Shown here one piece after another: positions 57,301-64,000 of a stretch of DNA of 64,000 nucleotides. Source of the DNA: Alistipes timonensis JC136 (lineage in GTDB: Bacteria > Bacteroidota > Bacteroidia > Bacteroidales > Rikenellaceae). The notes beneath the pieces were generated by a model, which saw only the letters and a program-made list of their open reading frames with translations, made no database searches and was not told where the DNA came from. The position numbers were made by a program, and so were the translations under genes. The number at the start of each line of letters is the position of its first letter. Within the stretch, counting starts at the first letter, position 1. The stretch lies in assembly GCF_900107675.1 (NCBI RefSeq), contig NZ_FNRI01000004.1:124001-188000 (forward strand), read 5' to 3'.

Positions 57301-59211
57301 TTACTCGATGTTGAGGCTCCGGCCCTTGGGATATTTCACCGCGTAGCGCAGCTTCAGCTCGCGCTGTTCGCCGGGTTTCAGCTCCAGCCGCCAGGTGACC
57401 GTTCCGGTCTCCTTGTCCAGCGTTCCGCCGCTCAGCTCCTCCTCGGTGACGGTGATCGAGCTGTTGCGCGATACGGGCAGTTGATCCGTGAGCATCAGCA
57501 CCACGGGTTCCGTGCGGGTGTTGCGGACGGTGAGTTTCCACCCCATGGTCTGGGTCTGGTTCGATCCGACGGCCCGGCGCGCCGAGTAGTCGCTTTCCTT
57601 CGTGCGTTCGATGCGGATGCCCCGGTCGCGGCCCATCGAGAAGCGGAGCGTATCGCCGGCCTCCCGGGGGCTGAGGATGCTCTTGCCTACAAATGTGTTC
57701 TCGAAATAGACGTTGGCCTCGCCTTCCAGCAGGTTGAGTTTCGCCCAGTCGGTAGTCTCCGCCACGAGGAAGGCGTCTTTGTCGATCTTCGGCGTCGATC
57801 GGTAGGTGTACACCGCCGGGAGGCGGTAGCGACCGATCTCGGCGGCCACGCTTTTGCCGTCGGAGGGGATGGTGTAGGGCTGCCTGATCTCGAACTCGTA
57901 ACCCAACTGGGTCTGCGTCTGTCCGACCTCCATCACATCGCTTTCTTCGGCAAAGTCCGCAAACTCCATCTCTACCGTCCGGGTTGCCGCTTTATTGCGG
58001 GCCTGTACGCCTGCGACACGGCCCGTGAGAGCCGCGGAAGGAGCGCTGCCGTATCCCGTGACGACGACTTCATCCAATTGTGCATTGTCCTCCTGCATCA
58101 CGACGTTCATCGTGTTGCCCGCGATGGCGCGTGTCTGGGACTTGTAGCCGATGTAGTTGAATTGCAGGCTCGAAGCTCCGTTGGGCACGGTGACCGAGTA
58201 ACGCCCCTGCACATCGGTCGAGGTCCCGACGGTGGTGCCCGGAACGAGGACGCTGGCGCCTATGAGCGGTTCGCGCTGTTCGTCGAACACCGTTCCCGAC
58301 ACGGTGTTGCTCGTCAGGCTGGGGTTGTAGCGCGGCGGCGCCATCCCGTAGTCGAGCCACCAGGTCTTCAACTGCGGGGCGATGCTTCCCGTCGTGGGAT
58401 TCGACGAAGAGAGCGTCAGGGCGACGTTTTTCCACTCCTCTCGGGTGTTCTGGAAAATATTGGCTTTGTAGGAGATCTCCACGGGCTCCGACAGCCCGCC
58501 CGAACGGATGTCGTAGGAAGGGAACCACCCGGCGTTGCGGACATAGTAGGTCAGCGTGAACACCCCTTTGCAGGCCGCCGGGGATTCGATCCGCACCTCC
58601 ACCTCGCTCATCGGCGCCGTCTGCCTGCCGCCCAGTTGGGTCAGGTCTGCAAGCACCTGTTGCTCGCGTTCGCTGAGCGTTTTTAGCTGCCCCTCCAGTT
58701 CGAGCGTCCGGCGTTTGAGCTCCTCCATCCGGGAGGTGTAATATTCGTTGAGCTCTTTGATCGCCGTCAGCGGGGTCGCCGCGTTGCGGTTGCCGACCGA
58801 GCAGTTGACCTTCAGCAGATCGCTCTCCGCATCGATCACTTCGCGTGCGGCCTGCTGTTTTTTTTGTTGTTGCCGGATGTTGGCGAGCTCCTGCTCCAGC
58901 GCTTGCTGGCGGGCCGAGCGTTCGAGGCTGTCCGTGTGGTTGAAGAGCCGGTTGACGGCCGTCACGGTGAATCGCCCCTTGGCGGCGACCTGCATGCTCT
59001 TGTCGTCGAGGTAGGGCGAGAGTCCCGTGAATACGAGCGTGGAATTTCCGGCCGGAATGTCGACCTGTTCGGTGCGCGTCACCTGCGCTCCGTCGATAAA
59101 GAGAGTGACCTTTTCGACGGAGGTCTTCACCTTCGTCTGCCCCGAAACCGGAGCGGCGGCCGCTGCGCAGATGCTTAGCAGCAGCCATGCGATGCAATTC
59201 AGACGTGTCAT
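57301..59211 (-). CDS. DUF4139 (mucoidy inhibitor MuiA-like) protein with an inserted SusC-like domain
   Basis: A 636-residue secreted protein; start ATG at 59211, signal peptide to ~residue 24. The N-terminal DUF4140 region (VEKVTLFIDGAQVTRTEQV) and a coiled coil (~95-200) come first. Then DUF4139 begins (YYVRNAGWFPSYDIR). It is interrupted at residues ~304-387 by a carboxypeptidase-regulatory domain (VSGTVFDEQREPLIGAS, GRYSVTV, LQFNYIGYKSQ) that ends in LDEVVVTGYG, the signature found before the plug of SusC receptors. DUF4139 resumes to the C terminus (LKPGEQRELKLRYAVKYP). The function is unknown. It lies 23 bp after argH. Confidence 0.88.
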   Translation of the reverse strand: MTRLNCIAWLLLSICAAAAAPVSGQTKVKTSVEKVTLFIDGAQVTRTEQVDIPAGNSTLVFTGLSPYLDDKSMQVAAKGRFTVTAVNRLFNHTDSLERSARQQALEQELANIRQQQKKQQAAREVIDAESDLLKVNCSVGNRNAATPLTAIKELNEYYTSRMEELKRRTLELEGQLKTLSEREQQVLADLTQLGGRQTAPMSEVEVRIESPAACKGVFTLTYYVRNAGWFPSYDIRSGGLSEPVEISYKANIFQNTREEWKNVALTLSSSNPTTGSIAPQLKTWWLDYGMAPPRYNPSLTSNTVSGTVFDEQREPLIGASVLVPGTTVGTSTDVQGRYSVTVPNGASSLQFNYIGYKSQTRAIAGNTMNVVMQEDNAQLDEVVVTGYGSAPSAALTGRVAGVQARNKAATRTVEMEFADFAEESDVMEVGQTQTQLGYEFEIRQPYTIPSDGKSVAAEIGRYRLPAVYTYRSTPKIDKDAFLVAETTDWAKLNLLEGEANVYFENTFVGKSILSPREAGDTLRFSMGRDRGIRIERTKESDYSARRAVGSNQTQTMGWKLTVRNTRTEPVVLMLTDQLPVSRNSSITVTEEELSGGTLDKETGTVTWRLELKPGEQRELKLRYAVKYPKGRSLNIE

Positions 59212-59234
59212 AACATGGTCCGTTTGGGTTGGTT

Positions 59235-60530
59235 TCAGACGAATTCTTCCAGCACGCGTTCCATCTTCTGCCGGATTTCGGCGGTGCAGAGGTTGCCGAT
59301 GCTGCCTTCGTGGGTGTGGTGCACTTCGCGGGTGGGGGTGTACGCGCCCTTTTGCACGGCCATGCCCACCTCTTTGTAGGCTTCGCGGAAAGGCGTGCCC
59401 TGCAATACCAGGCGGTTGACATCCTCCACCGTGAAGAGGTAGTCGTATTTCCGGTCTTCGAGGATGTGTTCGTTGACGCGCATGTGCGCCAGCATGAAGT
59501 CGCACATCCGGAGCGTCCGTTTGATCTCGGTCGTCGCCGGGAAGAGGATGTCCTTCATCAGCTGCAGGTCGCGGTGGTAGCCCACCGGGAGGTTGGTCGT
59601 CAGCAGCGCGATTTCGTTGGGTACCGACTGCAGGCGGTTGCAGCGTCCGCGCATGATCTCGAAGACGTCGGGATTCTTCTTGTGGGGCATGATGCTCGAT
59701 CCGGTGGTCAGTTCATCGGGCAGCGAAATGAAGCCGAAGTTCTGGCTCATGAACAGGCAGGCGTCCATCGCCAGCCGGCCGATCGTCGCGGCCACGGCGG
59801 CAATGGCGGCCGCTGCGGCGCGTTCGCTCTTGCCGCGGCTCATCTGTGCCGCCACGACGTTGTAGTGCAGGTCCCCGAAGCCCAGCAGGCGGGTGGTCAT
59901 CGTGCGGTCGAGCGGGAACGACGAGCCGTATCCGGCGGCCGATCCCAGCGGGTTCTGGTTGGCGATGTGCCACGCCGCGGCCACCAGGCGCATGTCGTCG
60001 ACGAGCGTCTCGGCATAGGCCCCGAACCACAGCCCGAACGACGAGGGCATGGCGATCTGCAGGTGGGTGTAGCCCGGCATCAGCACCGCCTTGTAGCGTT
60101 CGCTGAGCTCCTGCAGCCGGTCGAAAACGGCCTTCACGGCGTCGGCGGTCTGCCGCAGTTCGTCGCGCAGGAACAGTTTGAGGTCCACCAACACCTGGTC
60201 GTTGCGCGAACGCCCCGAGTGGATCTTCTTGCCTGCGTCGCCCAGTCGGCGGGTGAGCATCAGCTCGACCTGCGAATGTACGTCCTCCGTGCCGGGTTCG
60301 ATCTCGAAGCGCCCGGCCTCGATCTCCGCGGCGATCTCCCGGAGCCCCGCCGTCAGCGTCGTGAGCTCCTCGGCAGTCAGCAGTCCGATCTTCTCCAGCA
60401 TGGCGATATGGGCCAGCGACCCCTCGACGTCGTAGCGCGCCAGCCGCATGTCCAGCTCGCGGTCGTCGCCCACGGTGTATTCCTCGATCATCTTGTCGGG
60501 TTCAAACCCCTTATCCCAAAGTTTTGCCAT
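59235..60530 (-). CDS. argH: Argininosuccinate lyase
   Basis: A 431-residue enzyme of the fumarase/aspartase superfamily. The signature loop is GSSIMPHKKNPD, and HSGRSRNDQVLVDL and MPGYTHLQIAMPSSF are the other active-site segments. It splits argininosuccinate into arginine and fumarate, the last step of arginine synthesis. The start overlaps the M20 deacylase gene by 20 bp, and the arg operon probably runs argD-argF'-argB-M20-argH in this direction. Confidence 0.97.
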   Translation of the reverse strand: MAKLWDKGFEPDKMIEEYTVGDDRELDMRLARYDVEGSLAHIAMLEKIGLLTAEELTTLTAGLREIAAEIEAGRFEIEPGTEDVHSQVELMLTRRLGDAGKKIHSGRSRNDQVLVDLKLFLRDELRQTADAVKAVFDRLQELSERYKAVLMPGYTHLQIAMPSSFGLWFGAYAETLVDDMRLVAAAWHIANQNPLGSAAGYGSSFPLDRTMTTRLLGFGDLHYNVVAAQMSRGKSERAAAAAIAAVAATIGRLAMDACLFMSQNFGFISLPDELTTGSSIMPHKKNPDVFEIMRGRCNRLQSVPNEIALLTTNLPVGYHRDLQLMKDILFPATTEIKRTLRMCDFMLAHMRVNEHILEDRKYDYLFTVEDVNRLVLQGTPFREAYKEVGMAVQKGAYTPTREVHHTHEGSIGNLCTAEIRQKMERVLEEFV

Positions 60531-61587
60531 ATTCCAAAGCTAATTTTTCGATGTAATTTTCGTAGACGGCGATTCCCTCCCCGATCTCCGTCAGGAGCAC
60601 GAACTCGTCCGCCGTATGCGAGCGCGATGACTGTCCGGGACCCATTTTGAGCGACGGGAAAGGCATCAGCGCCATGTCCGATGTCGTGGGTGACACGTAC
60701 GAGGTGCGCCCGGCGGCCCGGGCCGCCCGCATCAGCGGATGTTCCGCGCCGAGGGCCGAGGCCCGGATGCGCGTCGAGCGGGGCACGGCGTCGGATTGAA
60801 TCGTAGCCCGCAGGATTTCTACCGTCTCCTCGTTGGTGTAGGCGTCGGTCGTGCGGATGTCCGCGACGAAGCGGCAGGTGTCGGGCACCACGTTGTGCTG
60901 CGTTCCGGCCTCGATTTGCGTCACCGCGATTCCGATCGGGCCCAGCAGTTCCGACTCCCTCTCGAAGCGGAACGAGCGCAGGCGCGCGATGTCCTCCAGG
61001 GCGATGTAGAGGGCGTTGACTCCCTCGCCGCGGGCCGCATGCCCGCTCTTGCCGTGCGCCGTGCAGTCCAGCACCACCAGCCCCCGCTCGCCTGCGGCGG
61101 CCTGCATGCCGGTCGGCTCGCCGACCAGCGCCATGTCGATATGCCCCAGCGCGGGCAGCAGGGCCCGCATGCCGTTCTCACCCATACACTCCTCCTCGGC
61201 CGAGACGGCCAGCACGAGGTTGAAAGGCAGTTTCCGCGTGCGGAAAGTCAGGAACGTCTGGATCAGGCACACCGCCGAAGCTCCCGCGTCGTTGCTTCCG
61301 AGGCCGTAGAGCCGGTCGCCCTCGACCGTCGGCGCGAACGGGTCGCGCGTGTACGAAGCCGCCGGACGCACCGTGTCGTGGTGCGAGTTCATCAGCAGCG
61401 TCGGCCGCGTGGGGTCGAACCCGTCCGACCGCACCCAGACGTTGTTCGCAAGCCGTTCGGGCGCGGCGCCGTGCTCCGCCAGATATCCGGAGATCAGCTC
61501 CGCGGTGCGTGCTTCGTCGCGCGAGAGCGAGGGCGTTGCGATCAGCCTTTTCAGCAGTTCGACGGCATCTGTAACAGCTTTATTCAA
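60511..61587 (-). CDS. M20 family N-acyl-ornithine deacylase (ArgE-like)
   Basis: A 358-residue zinc peptidase-fold enzyme. Metal ligands are His70 and Asp71 region (LLMNSHHDTVRP), Asp100 (LGSNDAG), the general base Glu131-Glu132 (AVSAEEECMGENG) and a late His. Its place between argB and argH makes it the deacylase of the arginine pathway. Given the succinylornithine-type transcarbamylase next door, the substrate is probably N-succinyl- or N-acetyl-citrulline or -ornithine rather than acetylornithine alone. This is an inference from context. Confidence 0.9.
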   Translation of the reverse strand: MNKAVTDAVELLKRLIATPSLSRDEARTAELISGYLAEHGAAPERLANNVWVRSDGFDPTRPTLLMNSHHDTVRPAASYTRDPFAPTVEGDRLYGLGSNDAGASAVCLIQTFLTFRTRKLPFNLVLAVSAEEECMGENGMRALLPALGHIDMALVGEPTGMQAAAGERGLVVLDCTAHGKSGHAARGEGVNALYIALEDIARLRSFRFERESELLGPIGIAVTQIEAGTQHNVVPDTCRFVADIRTTDAYTNEETVEILRATIQSDAVPRSTRIRASALGAEHPLMRAARAAGRTSYVSPTTSDMALMPFPSLKMGPGQSSRSHTADEFVLLTEIGEGIAVYENYIEKLALEYGKTLG

Positions 61588-61608
61588 TTCTGAATTGTGA
61601 ATTTTGAA

Positions 61609-62385
61609 TTATGAATTCCGGATCACCGTTCCTGTATCGTTCAGCAGATTATCGGAATGTTTGATCGTGACGCTCCGCACGCCTTTCTCGATGGCTTTCA
61701 GGGCGTTCTCGATCTTGGGGATCATCCCCTTGCTCACCGTTCCGTCGGCTTTGAGCGGGGCGTATGTCGCGGCGGTGATCTCGCGGATCAGCGTCGTGTC
61801 GTCCTCCGGGTCGCGCAGGACCCCGGCTTTCTCGAAGCAGAAAACCAGCTCTGTCGGGGCGATCTGAGCCGCGCCCAGCGCGATGGCTGAAGCCACGCTG
61901 TCGGCGTTGCAGTTGAGTAGCGTTCCCTTTCCGTCGTGCATGATGGCCGAGAAGACGGGCGTGATGCCCCCTTCCAGCAACCGGCGCAGCAGCGCGGAAT
62001 CCACCCGCTCGATGTCGCCCACGAATCCGTAGTCCACCGGATGCGGGTTGCGGCGGCGTGCCGTGACGGCGTTTCCGTCGGCTCCCGACAGCCCGAGGGC
62101 GTTGCATCCCGCGGCCTGCAGTCCGGCCACGACCTGCTTGTTGATAAGTCCCGCGTAGACCATCGTCACCACGTCCAGCGTCCCCTTGTCGGTGATGCGG
62201 CGTCCGTCGACCATCTGCACCTTCAATTCCAGCCGCTCGGCCAGCCGCGTGGCCAGCTTCCCGCCGCCGTGGATCAGGATTTTCGGACCCTCCAGCGCCG
62301 CGAACTCTTTCAGGAACCGTTTCAGCGCCGCGGGATTGTCGATGACGTTGCCGCCGATCTTTACGACTGTGATCCGTTCCATCAT
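61609..62385 (-). CDS. argB: N-acylglutamate kinase (ArgB family)
   Basis: A 258-residue amino acid kinase. The start is the ATG at 62385 overlapping the argF' stop (ATGA); a second ATG follows directly. Motifs: VVKIGGNVID, LIHGGGKLATRL, LGLSGADGNAV and the NCNADSVASAIALG loop. It phosphorylates the gamma carboxylate of N-acylglutamate. In Bacteroidales the acyl group is thought to be succinyl, but acetyl cannot be excluded from sequence. Feedback regulation by arginine is not evident, as the N-terminal helix of sensitive forms is absent. Confidence 0.93.
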   Translation of the reverse strand: MMERITVVKIGGNVIDNPAALKRFLKEFAALEGPKILIHGGGKLATRLAERLELKVQMVDGRRITDKGTLDVVTMVYAGLINKQVVAGLQAAGCNALGLSGADGNAVTARRRNPHPVDYGFVGDIERVDSALLRRLLEGGITPVFSAIMHDGKGTLLNCNADSVASAIALGAAQIAPTELVFCFEKAGVLRDPEDDTTLIREITAATYAPLKADGTVSKGMIPKIENALKAIEKGVRSVTIKHSDNLLNDTGTVIRNS

Positions 62386-63338
62386 TCCAGCCCCTCCAAC
62401 AGTCGTTTGAGTACCACCTGGGCCGATATTTCGCGGTTCGCCGCCTCGGGAATCACCAGCGAACGGGGCGATTCGATCACCTCGTCCGTGACGATCATGT
62501 TGCGCCGGACGGGCAGGCAGTGCATGAAGTAGGCGTTGTTCGTGAGCGCCATTTTTTCGGCGTCCACCGTCCACGCACGGTCGCGCGACAGCACTTTGCC
62601 GTAGTTGGGGTCCGCGTATGCGGCCCAGTTCTTGGCATAGACGAAGTCGGCGCCCTCGAGGGCCTTGCGCTGGTCGTACTCGACGCGGGCCGTGCCGACG
62701 AATTTCGGGTCGAGCTCGTACCCTTCGGGATGGGTGATGACGAAATCGTAATCCGCGGCGTTCATCCATTCGGCGAACGAGTTGGGTACGGCCTGCGGCA
62801 GGGCGTTGGGGTGCGGGGCCCAGGTCATCACGACCTTCGGGCGCTCCACGCTCTTGTACTCCTCGATGGTGATGAGGTCGGCGAAGCTTTGCAGCGGGTG
62901 GCGCGTCGCGGCCTCCATCGAGAAGACCGGGCGTCCCGAATAGCGGATGAACTGCTCCAGCACGCGCTCCTCGTAATCCTCGGCCTTGTCGTTGAAGCGT
63001 GCGAACGAGCGCACGCCGATCACGTCGCAGTACGATCCCATCACGGGGATCGCTTCCAGCAGATGCTCGGCCTTGTCGCCGTCCATCACCACGCCGCGCT
63101 CGGTTTCGAGTTTCCACGCCCCCTGGTTGACGTCGAGGACCATGACGTTCATTCCGAGGTTCATGGCGGCCTTCTGGGTCGAGAGCCGTGTGCGGAGGCT
63201 CGAGTTGAAGAAGAGCATCAGCAGCGTCTTGTTGCGCCCCAGTCCCGTGAACTGGAAGCGGTCGCGTTTGATCTCCATCGCTTCGGCGACGGCCGTCTTC
63301 AGGTCGCCGATATCTTGTACGCAGGTAAACTTATCCAT
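62382..63338 (-). CDS. argF': N-succinylornithine carbamoyltransferase-type transcarbamylase
   Basis: A 318-residue enzyme. The carbamoyl-phosphate loop reads FFNSSLRTRLSTQKAAMNLG, the family block ATRHPLQSFADLITIEEY follows, and HCLPVRRNMIVTDEV is near the end. The whole chain resembles the Bacteroides fragilis SOTCase far more than ordinary OTCase. The specificity position (MDGDKxEHL, residue 90) is Ala here; I recall Pro in SOTCase and Glu in acetylornithine transcarbamylases. It would make N-succinylcitrulline. Repeat A3 lies in its 133-bp upstream gap. Confidence 0.9.
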   Translation of the reverse strand: MDKFTCVQDIGDLKTAVAEAMEIKRDRFQFTGLGRNKTLLMLFFNSSLRTRLSTQKAAMNLGMNVMVLDVNQGAWKLETERGVVMDGDKAEHLLEAIPVMGSYCDVIGVRSFARFNDKAEDYEERVLEQFIRYSGRPVFSMEAATRHPLQSFADLITIEEYKSVERPKVVMTWAPHPNALPQAVPNSFAEWMNAADYDFVITHPEGYELDPKFVGTARVEYDQRKALEGADFVYAKNWAAYADPNYGKVLSRDRAWTVDAEKMALTNNAYFMHCLPVRRNMIVTDEVIESPRSLVIPEAANREISAQVVLKRLLEGLE

Positions 63339-63385
63339 AATAATACGGTCGTTTCAATTTGTTTTTCTGTCCGGGTCTCGTTCCG

Positions 63386-63464
63386 GGCGGTCGTTGTTGC
63401 GGCTTGCAGCCGCGTTCGCAAATCTGACCCACCCCCAAACCCCCGCCTCGGCGGGGGCTTTCGG
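63386..63464 (-). repeat. Structured intergenic repeat, family A, copy 3
   Basis: Read on the minus strand, the element lies between argD and argF'. Stem 1 is CCCCCGCC-GA-GGCGGGGG (63440-63457), then GGGTGGGTCAGATTTGCG, then stem 2 GCGGCT-GCA-AGCCGC (63399-63413). Stem 2 ends 60 bp before the argF' ATG. The bases of both stems differ from copies 1 and 2 but pairing is kept. Confidence 0.8.
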
Positions 63465-63471
63465 CTGTCGC

Positions 63472-64000
63472 CTATGCGAGTACCTCTTTGAATGCCGCCA
63501 AAAAGCGGTCCGCCATTTCACGCGTGAGGCACAGCGCCGGCAGCAGCCGTACGGTCGAGGCTCCCGCCCCGCCGGTGAAGATGTGTTTTTCGAAGAGCAG
63601 CCGCTTGCGGAGCTCCGGGCCCGAACCGTCGATCTCAATGCCGATCATCAGTCCGCGTCCGCGCACCTCTTTCAGCCCGTCGATTTTGTGCAGTTCTGCC
63701 AGCAGGTATTCGCCGATCTTTGCGGCGTTCTCCACGAGCCCGTCGCGTTCGATCACGTCCAGCACGGCGGTCGCCGCCGCGCAGGCCAGGTGGCTGCCCC
63801 CGAAGGTGGTGCCCAGCAGTCCCGGACGCGCCTCGAAGTGGGGCGCGATCAGCACGCCGCCGATGGGGAATCCGTTGGCCATGCCTTTGGCCGTGGTGAC
63901 GAGGTCGGGACGGATGTTCGCCGCCTGATGGGCGAAGAAACGCCCCGTGCGGCCGTATCCCGACTGGATTTCGTCCAGCACCAACTGCGTCCCGGTTTCG
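63472..64000 (-). CDS. argD: Acetylornithine/succinylornithine aminotransferase, C-terminal part
   Basis: The gene runs off the end of the window; 176 codons of the C-terminal part are present. Class III aminotransferase marks are VLDEIQSGYGRTGRFFAHQ, the PLP-binding Lys in VTTAKGMANGFPIGG and TTFGGSHLACAAA. The tail (GAGASTVRLLPALCLTREM) is typical of ArgD. It converts N-acyl-glutamate semialdehyde to N-acylornithine with glutamate as donor. It is the first gene of the arg operon seen here, with repeat A3 between it and argF'. Confidence 0.95.
   Translation of the reverse strand, partial: ETGTQLVLDEIQSGYGRTGRFFAHQAANIRPDLVTTAKGMANGFPIGGVLIAPHFEARPGLLGTTFGGSHLACAAATAVLDVIERDGLVENAAKIGEYLLAELHKIDGLKEVRGRGLMIGIEIDGSGPELRKRLLFEKHIFTGGAGASTVRLLPALCLTREMADRFLAAFKEVLA

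Noticed and set aside
62386..63117. An N-terminal extension of argB
   Set aside because: The region encodes the transcarbamylase in another frame; ArgB motifs start after 62385.
1..64000. Mobile elements or prophage
   Set aside because: No transposase, integrase, phage structural gene or terminal inverted repeats were found; gene content is core and codon composition looks even.

Overview
The window is 64 kb of chromosomal, GC-rich (roughly 60 %) DNA from a member of the Bacteroidota, order Bacteroidales, most like a gut Alistipes (Rikenellaceae). The order is supported by lineage-restricted genes (S46 dipeptidyl-peptidase of the DPP11 type, gldE, DUF4270, DUF4837 and DUF3098 proteins, an ornithine-transcarbamylase paralogue of the succinylornithine type, a SusC-like LDEVVVTGYG motif), by many -7 promoter elements of the Bacteroidota type TAnnTTTG, and by the near absence of Shine-Dalgarno sites. 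The genus is an inference from base composition and overall gene content. I see no rRNA, CRISPR array, prophage, integrase or insertion sequence; one tRNA gene is present.

Layout. 1-1530: 3' part of a calcineurin-like phosphoesterase. 1641-1788: tRNA-Leu(GAG) with its promoter. 1862-8275 (minus): one tightly packed operon: MBL hydrolase, FkbM methyltransferase, trmD, lpxB, FAH-family hydrolase, maf, DPP11. 8368-24139 (plus): esterase, a dual-anchored lipoprotein, rlmD, SIMPL protein, cdd, an RluA-type pseudouridine synthase, dtd, a secreted nuclease, a TIGR01212 radical SAM protein, YitT, priA, comF, dnaB, yifB. 24288-32750 (plus): the distal half of the division and cell-wall cluster (murG, murC, ftsQ, ftsA, ftsZ) followed by gldE and a phosphopantetheinyl transferase. 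32747-47517: mostly minus-strand genes (Omp85-type porin, C1 peptidase, topA, DUF4270 lipoprotein with a GT5 half-protein, queA-truB-uppP-DUF3098-ftsX, YfhO), with one plus-strand pentapeptide-repeat protein. 47705-57232: polyprenyl synthetase, sugar MFS transporter, rplS, surE, a NarX/NarL-like two-component pair, cls, DUF4837, a polysaccharide deacetylase, efp. 57301-64000 (minus): the arginine operon argD-argF'-argB-M20 deacylase-argH, followed by a DUF4139 protein that carries an inserted SusC-like domain.

How the genes work together. Most of the window is housekeeping: envelope building (lpxB, murG, murC, uppP, polyprenyl synthetase, cls), septation (ftsQAZX), replication and restart (dnaB, priA, topA), tRNA and rRNA modification (trmD, queA, truB, rlmD, dtd, RluA family) and arginine synthesis, with a smaller set of secreted functions for peptide and nucleic acid scavenging.

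The unusual material is mostly between genes. I found three families of small structured repeats by eye. Family A is a 79-bp two-hairpin element present three times, each time in the sense orientation 54-69 nt before the next start codon (murG, ftsZ, argF'), with compensatory changes in both stems. Family B is a 104-108-bp element present twice, with a TNCG tetraloop and an outer stem whose sequence differs between the copies. Family C is a tandem pair of about 75-bp units, each a terminator-like hairpin followed by a TAnnTTTG promoter, in front of cdd. Among the proteins, the long coiled-coil insertion in FtsQ, the DUF4139/SusC-like chimera, the doubly anchored lipoprotein and the degenerate half glycogen synthase deserve attention.
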